This document shows positions 9,426-22,079 of a stretch of DNA of 64,000 bases, piece after piece. Under the pieces are notes generated by a model that was not told the origin of the DNA, ran no database searches, and was given only the letters and a program-made list of their open reading frames with translations. The position numbers and the translations under genes were made by a program. The stretch's first letter is position 1. The number at the start of each line of letters is the position of its first letter. The DNA is from Lagopus muta. Its lineage: Eukaryota > Chordata > Aves > Galliformes > Phasianidae. The stretch spans positions 72,272,823-72,336,822 of the forward strand of contig NC_064433.1 of the NCBI RefSeq assembly GCF_023343835.1, given 5' to 3'.

Positions 9426-12400
9426 AATTTTCAGCCAGGAAGACGAACCCATTGGATGGCAGTGGATCCACTCTATATGATGATCTCCATCATACAGTTT
9501 ACCACACTTTTACAGTCAAGTGTGGTAACACACTTAAACTTTGATATATTTAATGTGAATTACACAGATACTCACTTTTACTGCCATTATTTACTAATTT
9601 TTCAGCTAAAATTGTAGTTATACAGGACTCTACCACATGCTTTAGATAGTAGTAAAAATATTATGTCTTCATCAGTGTCTTTAACCATCAAAAGTGTTGT
9701 CTTTAAAATAGAGGAAAAATCTAGAAATCAAACCCAAGTTTTTATGATAGCATATCTTTCATCTTACCATCATAGTTTCTTCGTTCATTTTGTATAGTTC
9801 CCCATAGCAGCCTGCCTGTGACTCTGCCTAACATCTGCGTCAAGCTGTTCTCATACTTGCCATGAATCCCTCTAACCTACTTCATAGCTGTTATTGATGT
9901 TTATGTTCTATTAATCCTCTGCAATTTCCCGGTGTCCTATTTTTTCTCAAAAAATCAGCATTTCTAATGGCTTGGAAATGTTCTCAATATTCTCAGCTGC
10001 ATTGTTTTTTGTTTGTTTCTACAAGTAAAAAATGCCTTTTCCTTTAAGCACAGTATTTGAATATCTATTGTCTAAACAAAGTAGATGTGTTTAATTTTCA
10101 TTGAAAAAAGACTGTATCAGCCTGTTTATTTCCTAATGAAGAAAAGACAGATTATATTTATTGTACACATATGATTTCTCTTCAACTGGCTTCCTTTCAA
10201 TACGGCAATATTTCAGTTTAGTCTCTAAGTGATCCATGGTGCTGCAAGCAAAAGAACCGGGTGTTATTTACCCCATATGACACCATTATGGAATAAGTGT
10301 CTTCATACAGTTGCGTGAACACTATACTGAATTTACAAGAGGTAGATAAGGTCTGGGAGATGGCAAGGACAGGAAAAGCAGGCAGAAGATATGAGCTGGG
10401 GCTGAGGTGTGTTGCAAAGGCTGTAGCAAATGATCAAAGTAAAATACAGATTGGCATTAGACTATGAATGTGGAAGGTCAGAGTCCAGGTAGAAATAACT
10501 GTACTCTGGCACAGACCAGGTGAAAATAATTGTCAACAGAAAGCTCTAATCTATTCATGACTAATTAGACATCTGAGGTTCTTTCACTGGCACAGTGTTG
10601 ACACAGTTAAAAGTGAAACCCCAGACAATCTGTATGTCATCATCTACTATTTTAAGCAAGATTCCTGATTTGTTTTTTGCTCAATGACATGAGTTCTGAC
10701 ACTGCCAATGGGACTGTGTGGTAGTCAACACTTTGACTAGTGAGGTCATCAGAGGCAGCATAGATAGCCTGAGGGCTTCCAGTACTGTTAAGACCGGAAG
10801 CTAAAAAAAAATACAACAAAACAAAACAAGAAAATCTTAGCAGTATTAAAAACAAAACAAAATAAAATAGATCTCTGTAAAGAAATAGATCAGTGCTACT
10901 GGAAAATAAACTATTTGTAGTAAAGAATATGAGAATATGATTACTATACAATTGCACATTTTTTATAAAGAATCAGAGTTTTTTCAATTCTCTCTAGAAT
11001 TTCAACTAGATAAGTCCCATTCTTTCTCAATGCCTTTCAGCACTGCAGAATGGGCTGCAGCAGGCTTTAACTGGATTTTGATGTTGCAAAAGTTAGGTTC
11101 TTGTGTTTCAGGAAAAGATATTATGAAATTGTTTTATTTGCCTGATGTTTATAAACTGCTTATTTTTTTGCTAACGTGGACATGCATGCTGGTGCACAAA
11201 CTGCATATAGTCACACTCACAGCCTAGTTTTCTTCCATCATATTTAAACCACATGATGATAATTTGATTTAAAAGATTTCTATATCAGGTAAAAACTCTA
11301 ACTCAGAAGAACTTTTAGTTTCCTGCTGTGATTTTACTAAACAATCTGAAGGTATCACTCAGAAATATCTAGACACTGTTGTGTTAGATTTTAGACAGTG
11401 CTATGATAAAATAATCCCCCAATCACTTAGCTGAAAAAAAAACCTGTTCTGAAATGAAAAATGTCCTAAATGGACAACAAGAAGATGTTGTTGGGTAAAA
11501 GATGACCTGAGGATAAAATAAATTATTGGAATGATAAAGGAAGTTAACTGCCTCTGATTTCTTTCATTTTTATAACGTGGTTTAAATGAACTCTTTTACA
11601 TTAGGCAGCAGAAGTTGGACACTGCCCTTGTCACAGAATGCAACATTTGGTGTTTCTCTGTATTGTCAAACAGTAGGAAGGAATTTTCAGAAGAGGAAAG
11701 ATTATACATCAAAGTATCTTTCAAGTTTGACTTCAGTGTTTTTCAGTTGCCTTCATTCTTTGACTGATTGCATTCTTGGGAGTTGTATGAAGAAATGCAT
11801 ACGAGCTGCTCAAAAGATTTCTTTTTTACCAAGAATTGTGGCTGTGTATAGATTTAAGAAGTGATCTTTATGTACAGGAAAACGTTTGCCTGCAGCGTAG
11901 CTTAAAGTCTATGGAAATTCTCTCATGATTTTTTTTTTTTTTTTTTGGTAAATCTTAAGAAATATATGTAGATGTAGAGTAAATCAGGACAAAGGAATAA
12001 GAAGATGCCTTAGCTGCTCTGCCTATATGTCTTAGGAAAATCTTTGTAACTAGAACATACCTAAGAGATGTAATATTTGAGTTTTCTCTTAAAACTAGTC
12101 ATCAGTCATCTATCTACTGTAAGCTCCTGTACAATCAGTGGAGGGAGGCAGTGGAGGCAGGATCTACTAGAAAACCACTCATCACCTATCTCAGGAAGAC
12201 TGAGTAAGCATCTAGAAGGATCTACTTTCTCCCTCTGTAAAGAGAGAAAAAAATATTAATTCATGTAGAACCAACAGATGATTTCTTGCCAAATCTGTTG
12301 TTTGTACTGATTGCTTTGTTTTTCCGTCCTCCTTCTTCATTAATTTGATAACAGCTTCTCTTTTCTTTCATTGGCCAGGATCATTTACAAGCACACAAGA

Positions 12401-13429
12401 CACTGTCGCTATTGGCTATGCAGTGTTGTTTTAGAAGGTGCATCAATTATTCTCCAAAAATAAAGAAGATAGACTTTGTAAATCAGAATCCCCAAGGGAA
12501 ATCTACTTTCATTGGAAGGTTTGGCTGGTAAGTTTTCTCTTGACATAGTTACATAAAAAGACCTAATTTATCTTTCCTGAGTCTTCTTCTGACTTGGGAG
12601 AAAATTTGCAACAACCTTGCCATATATATGGAGCTGGATTCTGAGTGAGATTTGAAATGAACGCAGAAGTTTAATTTCTAACACAAGATTTGTTTTGCAG
12701 AAGAGTGGCTAAGATGGTAACCAAGCATTCAGAAGATGTGGATTCATTTCTGTGTTCTGCTGCAAACCATATGATTTTGGAAAAGTCATTTAATCTTTAC
12801 ATTTCAGTTTCTTGTGATAAAACTTATTTTTTTTCTAAAGCTAAAGAGATCAAGAGGGATGCTCACATCTATGGACTATGCCACAGTCCATAGGTTTACT
12901 TAAGTAGATAGTTTTTAATCAAATGATCTTTTCATATTCAAATGTTTGAATTTTAAAAAAATTGTCTGTCCTAAACTAATCAGTGCCATCATACTGATTA
13001 AAATCTCACTTGAAGAGTGTTTTCTGCACACCAATTGTTCCAGCCATCACAGATCACTAGAACCAAATTAACAATTTAGTAAAGCTTATCTCTCTTTCTC
13101 AACTTCTTCCCACCAGAGAAAACTCCAACAGAGAAAATTCTCATGTGCATCCAGTGAGAAATGTCCTGTCACCCTTAAAATCTTTCTTAAAGAATGACCA
13201 TTGCAATAAATCCAGTTGACAGACAAATACAGAAGAGTCTGAATAAAAAGTCTTCCCAAGCAAAAAGGTTACTGCATAAAATCACACCACTGATTTTATT
13301 TCTTCTGAGACAGTAAAGCTTGTGTTCAGGGATTTATTCTAATTTCAACAACTTGAGGATCTAATAGGAAGATATTGTCTCTCACATGGGGAAGTCCAGG
13401 GTAGAATAGCATTTGATTACCTCCTTAGG
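9426..13429. other. 4-kb AT-rich non-coding stretch
   Basis: No gene or dispersed repeat was recognised. It contains an 18-T tract at 11929-11946. It also holds a 9-bp perfect inverted repeat, CTATGGACT (12869-12877) with AGTCCATAG (12885-12893). Short frames (10652-10957 minus, 10937-11227, 11586-11864) do not resemble known proteins. Confidence 0.45.
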
Positions 13430-14046
13430 TCATCTCCAAGAATGTGGAAGACAAGAAAGTTATCAGGAGTAGCCAACATGGATTCACCAAAGGGAAATAT
13501 TAGCTTTATACGATGTCATGAACAGCTGAGTAGGTGAGAAAAGAGCAGTGGATGTAGTGGACTTCAGCAAGACTTTTAACGTGATATCCACAGAAGACGA
13601 CAAAGTTGATTAGAAGCCAGGAGCATCTCCCTTATGAGCAAAGGATGAGAGATCTGGGTCTGTTCATCCTTGAGAAAGGAAGACTGAGATGGGATCTTAT
13701 TAATGTTTATAAATACCTTAAGTGTAGGAGACAAAGGGACATGGCCAACTCTTTTCAGTGGTTTCATGAGTCAGTCTCTTCTGCTGTGTAACTAGCAGTA
13801 GGACTGGAGCAAATGGCCTCAAGTTGCACCAGGGGGGATTCACACTAGATATTAGGAAAAATCTATTCTCCAAAAGCTTAGTCAAGTGCTGGAACCCAGG
13901 GAAGTGGTAGAGTCATTGTCACTGGAAGCGTTCAAGAGTTTAGATGTTGTACTAAGGAACATGTTATAGTGGGAAAATATTGGTGTAGGTGGACTGTTAG
14001 ACTAAAAGACCTTGGAGTCCTTTTCTGACCTTGTTGGTTCTGTGAC
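13430..14046 (+). mobile_element. CR1 LINE fragment, sense, internally deleted
   Basis: The left part covers the reverse transcriptase region up to a [13 protein letters not shown]-like remnant of the LDLSKAFD motif (about 13545-13585). After about 13622 the sequence continues with the much later GAGCATCTCCCTTATGAGCA region. The central reverse transcriptase, including the FADD box, is therefore missing. The remainder runs through the 3' UTR (TAGATATTAGGAAAAATCTA) and ends near TTGGTTCTGTGAC. The frame from 13606 reads [20 protein letters not shown]. Confidence 0.85.
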
Positions 14047-14574
14047 TTTAGGGAAATGGAACTGACTACTTCACTTGCAACAGAGCATGGGTAAACTTGA
14101 AGCTCAAAACTTGTCTAAAACCTGGGAAACTGAGTTCTGTTACTTCCTTTGGCTCACACTCTATATATAATTTATGAAAAATCCTATTTTTGTTCCACAC
14201 CATATTATAAATGGAAGTTAGCAATGTTTTCTTACTGTAGAGAGATGTAATGGGCAAAATCAGAAGGGGTCAGAAGGAATAACTAATTCAGACAACAATC
14301 ATTCTTAAATAAAGGGGATGAAAGGAACTGATATTCCTATATATCAGAAAAAAGAAGGTGTATCAAGGCATGGTGAACTATTAAATATGACATAGTTCCC
14401 AAGAGAAGCAATGAGGATTTTATTAACTAGGAAATTAACTTTTTTCCACCTGGTTTAGAAGCTACATAGTGGGAGAAAATAACTCAACTGGCAAATAGAA
14501 AGGCCTGAGATATTTTAGTATATCTGTACATGTCTTATTTTACTGACCTAATCTTGTAATTTATTAAACATGGA
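14047..14574. other. Non-coding stretch, nothing recognised
   Basis: AT-rich sequence between two CR1 traces. I see no gene or repeat in it. Confidence 0.4.
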
Positions 14575-14600
14575 AGAATCATAGAATCATAAAACTGGTT
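14575..14600 (-). mobile_element. Possible CR1 terminal octamers only
   Basis: The stretch AGAATCATAGAATCATAAAA looks like reversed CR1 tail octamers, but the following sequence does not match the CR1 3' UTR. It could be the tip of a decayed CR1 or a chance match. Confidence 0.4.
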
Positions 14601-16113
14601 GTAGTTTTTACAACCAGGTGCTTTTACAAGGTGCTTTTCAAGTTTGCCTAACACCATAAGAATGTCATCTGAGACAGTCTAGCAATGACCCAGTCTCCAG
14701 TACAGCCATAAACAGATGCTAAACACTGGTCAACCCAAGCTGAGACTGCATTATGCTATATTTTGTCCAAACGCTCTCCCAGTTTCTGACTATTTCAGTT
14801 TAAGATAGCTCCTGATTCTGGTGTGTTTGGTCCTTTTAGTTTTAGACTCTGCAAGAGCAAGAGTTGTAAGACAAAATGGGAAAAATGCTAAAAAACAAAA
14901 ATCTAACTTTGCTTAAGAAATCTACTGATAACTTACCAGGAAATCTAGGGTGCTAAGCCTATATCTCAAGCTACTTGCTGAAGCTGGGTTCCATCTGCCA
15001 TTCTAGCAGCATCTGATCAGTTGTTCTGCACTGAAATAGCTGGTTTAAGCAAGATGTAGAGCTTTCTTAGAACCTACTCCAAGGCAGTGAGTTAGTCATC
15101 AGATAAACTAAAAAGCATTAAATTCACTTCAGAACATTAACTAAACTTGTTATCATCTTCATTGTATTCTAATTCAAGTGCAAAGTCCACTGTTTTCACC
15201 TTCCTCATCTAACAGCATTTCTTTATTGATAATAGAAGGATAGAAGGGCTATAAGTTACTTCAGCATTGCCTGTTCCTTGATAGAGGAACATCGGTTAAT
15301 GCTCTTCAAGGGATTAAATGAGCCCTTCCCATTACCTTGCATAGAATGATGTCAGCCTCTATTGCATTTTCTTAGAAACCTATGAAGTATATCCTCAGAC
15401 TTAAGCATCCTCGTTCTCTAACTTGTACTTTGGTGGCTTAAATAAAAAAGTTCTGCTTTCACACACATTTACTTGGAGTTCTCTGATAGGGATATGTATA
15501 GTTGTGATGCTTAACAGTTTTAGGCAATGTTACTCTTCCAAGATGCAGAGTAGTTTGAGAAAGTTGTTCAAGGCATTGCTGAGATATTCCTCTTCTGCTG
15601 AGGATGTTCTTTCCATGTTCTCACCTCTATCCTCAGTTCCTCCCTTTTTCATCCACATTCTTTTATGAAAGTAAAAGTATCATGGAGAACTTACACCAAT
15701 TTTCTGTGCAATGATTTAATTTTCATTTCTCAGTGCTCTGCGAGTATGGTTCTCGTCCTTGCCCAAAGCTACTTCTTCAGAAGTAGAAATGGTTCAGAAC
15801 ATTGGCGCCCAGTCTATCCTTTCATCAATATATTTTTTCCTGGTTGAACATTTTGAAGATTTTCTTGTACTTTAAAAGTCATGTAACATTTTCACTATTC
15901 GTACTTCTGGACTCAGTTTTCAGCCATCCACAGGAAGCCTTTAACAGGAAAAACACATGACTTACTTGACATCTACAGCACTTCAAAATACATTCACTCT
16001 TCTTTTTCCCTTCTCTCCACTACCACCTTGTGTCAGGTCTTGGTGTATATTTGTTTTGTAGTCATGAAGGTTTGCAAATACAGGAAGGATAAGAAGGTAT
16101 TTGAAAAAGAATT
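14601..16113. other. Non-coding stretch, nothing recognised
   Basis: AT-rich sequence with frames of at most 81 codons (15423-15668). None resembles a known protein. No repeat was recognised. Confidence 0.4.
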
Positions 16114-16390
16114 CATAGTATCATAGAATCATAGAATGGTTTTGGTTGAGAGCAGCATTTAAGATCATTTAGTTCCAGCTCCCCTGCTATAGACAGGGAC
16201 ACCTCCCAGTAGAGCAGGTTGCTCAAGGCCCCATCCAACCAGGCTTTGAATGCTTCCAGGTACAGGACCTCTATATCCTGTTCCAGTGCCTCACCACCCT
16301 CACAGTAAAAGATTTCTTCCTAGTGTCTAGTCTGAATCTACCTTCTTCCAGTTTAAAGCCATTCACTTCATCACTGAAAACAGTAGGTTT
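16114..16390 (-). mobile_element. CR1 LINE 3' fragment, antisense
   Basis: It begins with the reversed tail AGTATCATAGAATCATAGAA and continues through the 3' UTR (CAGCTCCCCTGCTATAGACA, CAAGGCCCCATCCAACCAGG, CTGTTCCAGTGCCTCACCAC). It is truncated after about 275 bp near the region that encodes the ORF2 C-terminus. No open frame remains. Confidence 0.88.
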
Positions 16391-16871
16391 TAATGAAGTC
16401 TATTGAAGTCAATATGAATGCAACATCTGGAAGTATACAGAAAATAACAGCTTATCCAGTTAGAGGCAATCTGTGACGTTGCCTAGATGTCAGGGCAAAT
16501 ACATTTAATGTTGGACTTCAAGGACTAGTAGCTGTAGACTAGGATAGCTGCCTGTAGATAGAGTGATCTACCTTTTGCCAAAGGCAAAACCAAAAAATTT
16601 GCTTTTAAAAATAGTGTGCTGTTGAGGTTTTATATTCACGATTTACAGAGGAAGGAAACAGAACCAGTTAAATTTGAAGGAAGGAATAATAGGCCTGAAT
16701 TGGCTTTTATCAGTTCAGTAGTTAGTGGAACAGGAGGCCAAATTCCTGGCAGACTGTGGCCCTTGAAGAAGCCTTTTCACTCAGGCTACCAGAACTCTTG
16801 AAAGAGAGGAGTAATCTAATTACTTATTATGACTTTATTTGCAGGTTAGATTAGAAAGGGAGACAGAATTT
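16391..16871. other. Non-coding stretch, nothing recognised
   Basis: Unique-looking sequence between two antisense CR1 copies. I see no gene or repeat in it. Confidence 0.4.
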
Positions 16872-17315
16872 AGAATTATATAATTGTTAAGTTTGGAAAA
16901 GACCACTAAGATAACCCAGTCCAACTGTCAACCCATCACCATGCCCACTAAACCATGTCCCTAAGTGCCACATCTACCATTTTCTGGAAAACTTCCAGGG
17001 ACAGTGACACCACTGCTTTCCTCAGCAGCTTATTCTAATACATTGCTACTCTTTGTGAGAAGAATTTTTTCCTAATATCCAATCAAAACCTCCCCTGGCA
17101 CAACTGAAGGCCATTAGCTCTTTCTCTTTCCCTAGTTACCTAGGAGAAGAGGCCTACCCCCATCTCTCTACAATCTGCTTTCAAAGAGTTGTAGAGAGTG
17201 ATAAGGTCTCCCCTGAGCCTCCTCTTCTCCGGACTAAATAAGCCCAATTTCCTCAGCTGCTCCTCGTAAGACTTGTGCTCCACATCCTTCACCAGCTTCA
17301 CTGCCCTACTGCTAG
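16872..17315 (-). mobile_element. CR1 LINE 3' fragment, antisense
   Basis: The 3' UTR and ORF2 C-terminus lie on the minus strand. Stretches include CCCAGTCCAACTGTCAACCC, CCTAATATCCAATCAAAACC and TCCCCTGAGCCTCCTCTTCT. The minus frame at 17140-17322 reads [29 protein letters not shown], matching the C-terminus of intact CR1 ORF2. The terminal octamers at the left are degraded. The long-arm 3' UTR (ACCCATCACCATGCCCACTA) differs from the 16.1-kb copy, so another subfamily is likely. Confidence 0.88.
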
Positions 17316-20193
17316 TAGTCACGATCTCTGTGTCACTTTAAAATGTCAAACATCATGCTTTGTAGGCTGACAGCACCAGGCCTATAAGTGCCATGCCTAA
17401 GAGGTGTTGAGGCACAAAAAGTGAGAGAAAGAGTGACACCTGCTGCACTGTTAACCTTACTTCTTGCTTCATCTTGCCTCAGCTGTTTTCTGAAGGTCAA
17501 GAATTAATCAAATGAAACTATATCGCCCAGCCCGGAAAAAGATCCCTGCTGAAGTTGTGAAACAAGAGAAGCCTTGTAATTTGTAACAGCTAAGCTCCAT
17601 ACAGAGTAGACAATGGAGACAATTCGCTATTGACAGTGGTCAATAGCAGATCTTGGAGATCAGTCACATCTGTTCAACTGCAGCATTTGAAATTTCCTGT
17701 CTCTGGTCTCTCTGTAGCTATCATTTGTGTAGCATGGGAGTTCTGTACACTTTGGTGTGCACTGTGTTTGTAACACTCTTTGCAGTAACAACCTAGACTG
17801 GAGAGCAAACTACTGTCTTGCTCTTCCAGCACTTCCATGACACTTCTGACAGCTTCCTCCAGGGAAGAGGCTGGCTAAGTAAGTAACGACTACAACAAAA
17901 ATTAAGCCTAAACTTGCCTGATCCAGCTCCTCATCACTAGCTTTTTTTTTTTTAATTCCTGGACTTATAATCAGCAGGGGCTTACGACTGAGGGATAAGG
18001 TAGAGAGGTTAATTGCTGCAGCAATGACAGGTCCTTCCTGCTTTTTGTTTTGGTTTGGTTTAGATTTTTTGATGCTGCCTAGGGCTTTCTTTTATACTCT
18101 GCTTCCTAAAATGTCTGGTGCTGAGAGATGTATTTATCCATAATGATGAACACATGGTGTATGCTGCCTAGGTATTAAATATCCATGCATTTCACAGGGA
18201 CATATTGTTTTAGGTAAGTAAGTGATGCTGCTTTTAAAAAAACTTTGAGGGAATTTCCTGAATCGAAACCCATGTCCCCCAGGGTTTCCACTACATACGT
18301 TAAATGAAGGCCACATATCTGAAAGCATTCCTGGCTATATTCCCTCTAATTATATAATTGTAAGAATTCAAATTGGAATTACACTTTTTATTAATATTTA
18401 AGTGAGCCTCACTCTGTGATTTGACCTTCATTCTGAATTCATGTCAGGCTTTTCCTAGTCTGCCCATGGAGCACTTCTGCAAAAATACCAGCCAACATCA
18501 CACATAATTTTTGGTAGAATATTCTTGATGCAAGAAAAGTTATTCCCAAAATAAGCTGTAACCTAGAAAGGCTAGGTTAGAAAGTGAAGGCTAGCCTAGA
18601 AAGTGAATAGAAAGTGAATCAAACTAATCAGGTGATTTTATATTATCATTATTTGCAGGACTGTAAATATAACAATGATATGAGTAAGGCCTGGAAAGCA
18701 AGACTTTTGTTTGACAGGTTTGGTAGTATATTTTTTGAAGAACCCATTAAGGATTTTAGTGAGTTATTTGCTGAACATAAGTGTGTCTTTTAAAACACTT
18801 GACATTCTATTAAGGTCTCATCAGCTGAAGTGTAGATTTTGGCGGTGATAAATGGTAGAAAACTAACAATTTGTAAATGGCAGTATGTGTGTTCTAACCC
18901 AGAGAATCATGAAGTCCCTTCACCCGACTAAGAGGAAGAAAACTGATGCTTTGGTGAAATTAAATAACTGGTAAATTCAGCCTGTGCAGAATAGTTAAAA
19001 GTGAGTGAAAGCTTTACTCTTCTGAGTTGTCAGGTCTGTTTTGAGAAGGTGTTAATAAGGTATCCTACTAAATTACTTGGCAACTGTCAAAAGTATTCTT
19101 GAATAATTTGGACTGGTGTCTAAAAGGGAGTGTTTCATTCAGTGTAGCTAAGTGTGGAAAAATAAATGAAAAGCATAACAGTGATACCACAGAGTATATC
19201 TCCAAGCCCACATCAGAGGAGAGAAAGAACTGCTAAGGTGGGAAAAAAATCCACTATGGATGTTGCTGACTGTGATTTTTGTCATGTGTTTGAATGGCTT
19301 GGAGCTGTAGAACAAGGCTGCAGTTGTCAGGGTATGAGATCCTGCTACTTCAGAGGAGTCAGATTATTGCTCCTCAGCTGTAAGAAACAGAGACACAGTG
19401 CCAGAAGCCTGTGGACTTTGGCCTGTGTCTTATCCACTGCTGGCACGTGTTCTTTGCTGTTCTAAGAAAAAAAAAAAAAAAAAAAAGAGCTATATTTCTG
19501 ACGTAAGAAGAGAAATACATTGTTGATGTTGCTAGCATGAAAGAGGTGAAAAACAAATGGGATCAAAAAAATCATGAGAAGGGCCATGATGTAAGGAATG
19601 TGTCACATCTTGGCTGCCTGGTTTAAATCTGGTTCAGGTGAGAGCAAATGAAAGGCGTCTCTCTCTGATGAAAGGGAATGTCTTACCATCTTTGAAACTT
19701 CTCCATTCGAGTCACCAGTAAAATATGCTGAAACTAGAGATGATTCACACAAGTGTTGTCCCTACTTTGTCAGTTCTGTAGGTAAGAAGAGGACTAGGCT
19801 GCCCATTCTACAAGATGTACTTTCGAATGGAAAGATCTTTTCCCAGCTGAGCTCTTCTCAGCTCTGCAATTGTCTCTGTTTTAAGCCTCTGATAAAAGAA
19901 AGATGCCTGCACTAAATATTATAATTCCTGAGCTACTCTGAAGTCATGTAGCTGTCCAGCAACAGCAGTGTTAACGACATCTCCTGAAATTATTCCTAAT
20001 CATCCTCAAAAATCCAGCAGCAGATGAACCTCTGCCAAAAACATCCATCTACTGCTAAAGCACTATTCACCTTGTGATTTGTACAATTGGTTTACTATCT
20101 AACCTATTCCTAAATCAATAAGAAGCCAGATAAACATGGTTTTGCATACCGAACACATTCAGTACCATTAGAAGAATCTTTTATGAATGTTCA
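17316..20193. other. Non-coding stretch with simple-sequence tracts
   Basis: No gene was recognised. It holds a perfect 9-bp inverted repeat, GCTATTGAC (17626-17634) with GTCAATAGC (17639-17647). There are local AGAAAGTGAA repeats near 18590-18620. A 20-A tract lies at 19467-19486. The A tract follows a 99-codon frame (19166-19465), but I see no sign of a retroposed gene. Confidence 0.4.
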
Positions 20194-20669
20194 GTTTTTG
20201 ATGGGTTTACTCTGGCTGTCAGGTAGGCCTGCACCTGACTGCTCACACACATCTCCCCATTTGGGTGAAGGAGAGAACTGGAAGGGCTAAAATAAGAAGA
20301 AGAATTCATGGGTCAAGTTAAGAGCAGTTCAGTAAGGTTGTAGGAAAAAACAGAAGAAAGAAGTAGTGCAAAAGCAATCATACATGACCAGTATCCCATT
20401 GCCAGCCACTCTCTCAGCAACAGCTGCTTTGGAGTAACTTAAAAGATTTGTTGCTGACCGTGACATAATATGGTATGGGATATTCCTTTGGTCAATTCTA
20501 ATTGCCACCACTGGCTATGCACTCTCCTAGGCTCTTGCCCACCACCATGCTACTTGCTGGGACACAAACACAGATGTAAGCAACACTGTTCTTTTCTACC
20601 AACATAAAACAGAGCACTATATGAACTGCTATGAGGAAATGAGCTCCATCCCATCCAGAGTCAATACAA
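20194..20669 (-). mobile_element. Avian ERV solo LTR, antisense
   Basis: Diverged copy of the same LTR superfamily as 1256-3631. In order on the + strand: GATGGGTTTACTCTGGCTGT (LTR 3' end reversed), CTGCTCACACACATC, GAGAGAACTGGAAGG, TTCATGGGTCAAGTTA, TGGTATGGGATATTCCTTTG and the end near CCATCCCATCCAGAG. The terminal bases have decayed and no target duplication was found. It stands head to head with the sense LTR that begins at 20737. No coding sequence is attached. Confidence 0.7.
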
Positions 20670-20736
20670 ATTTCTAAGAATATGCACAGAAATCACTGGA
20701 GAGCAGCCTGACCGTCCGGGAAACTTACTGTACGGC

Positions 20737-21333
20737 TGTTGTGGTTTCAGCTATGCTGGAGTTAATTTTCTTCACTGTAGTGGATACATTAGTACGTTTT
20801 GGATTTAGAATGAGAATAATGTTAATAACATTTTAGTTATTGCAGACCAGTGCTTACACAGAGCTAAAGATTTTTCAGCTTCTCACTGTGGCTGCTCTGC
20901 CAATGAGGAGCTGGGTGAAAGTAGAACCAGGAGCTCTGATCCAGACTGGCCAGAGGGATACCCTGTATCACATGGCGCCACGCTGAACGGGAGAACTGGG
21001 GAAGTTGGCTGGGAGGACTGCAATTGCTTAGGGATTGATTGAACAATTAATTACGGGTTGACTGATGGTGAGAGATTACATTGTTTTATTTATTACTTGT
21101 TTATACTTGTTTTACTTATTTTTTTTTTCTTTTTTGTTGGATTGATGTTGTGTTGGTGTGGATTTTTTTATTTATTTTCTGTCCTTTTTTTCTTTTCCCT
21201 TTCTTATTAAACTATACTTTATATCAATCCACAAGTTCTTGCATCTTTCAATTATTTCCCCTATCCTTCAGCAGGGCAAGAAAGAGTGAGCAAATGGCTA
21301 TGTGCTGTTTATCTGCCTGCTTAAGCCACAACT
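20737..21333 (+). mobile_element. Avian ERV solo LTR, sense, complete
   Basis: It starts TGTTGTGGTTTCAGC and ends GCTTAAGCCACAACT, imperfect 15-bp inverted termini (12 of 15 paired). Internal landmarks in sense order are GGAGTTAATTTTCTTC, GAATGAGAATAATGTTAATA, CTTCTCACTGTGGCTG, GGCCAGAGGGATACCC, GAAGTTGGCTGGGAGGA and a T-rich block. A polyadenylation signal, ATTAAA, lies near 21206, followed by ATCAATCCACAAGTTCTTGC. Flanks ACGGC (20732-20736) and GTGGC (21334-21338) differ by two transitions and may be a decayed 5-bp duplication. No gag, pol or env sequence is present, so this is a solo LTR. Confidence 0.8.
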
Positions 21334-22079
21334 GTGGCTTATGCTCACTGCACTTTCAACATAAAGAACTTTCCAAAAAAGGGATTTATCTGAAAAACTT
21401 GAACATTACCTTCTTGCTTCAGTCAGGAAATTCAGAGATACCATAGCAACATGGAATTTGATTTTTAAGCTAAGATTCAAGCCTACACTTTTCTTAACCA
21501 AACTACTTTACTATGAACGAATAAACTACTTTACTGTGAATAAAATAAGGCAGAATTATTTTAACCAGATGCAAGGTCCAAAAGCAGCAGTGACTCTGTA
21601 ACATCTTCCCTTTAAGTCTTCCAGGCACATAACTCATTTTAAAAAGTTAGTTTGTCACAGCAGCTGCAGGAAAAGGAGGGAATTCTCCACTGCAATGCAT
21701 TAGTTTTATTGTAGGAAAGGAAAACAAAATTAAATTTCATTTGTAGTAAATCTGCTAGAATCATACAGGTAATATCATTTTAATATAGCGGAATTTTTGA
21801 GTTTTCCCTCAGTTTTACCCAGTGTGCCCAGTTCCATTTGTTACTGTCCTAGAGTTGTCTGAGAGGAACAATATTGCAGGAGTGAAGATAAGGAGAATCT
21901 CAGTGTTTGATTTCATCTGAGCCAAGGCTGTACTTTGTTTTTCCTTCCTAGGCTTATTTTTAAAAATACTGCATTGATTATGATTTCCCGACTGGGTTCT
22001 TGAATCTTTTCTGTCTGGCTTCCATTCTTAATGAGAAAGCAGGTGCTCAGGTCTTACATCCAATTTTCAAATTCAAACC
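21334..22079. other. Non-coding stretch upstream of the CR1
   Basis: AT-rich sequence between the LTR and the young CR1. No gene or repeat was recognised. It forms the 5' flank of the CR1 insertion. Confidence 0.45.

Noticed and set aside
19166-19486. Processed pseudogene ending in a 20-A tail
   Set aside because: The 99-codon frame matches no family I know, there is no polyadenylation signal before the A tract, and no target duplication was found. CR1 machinery rarely makes such copies in birds.
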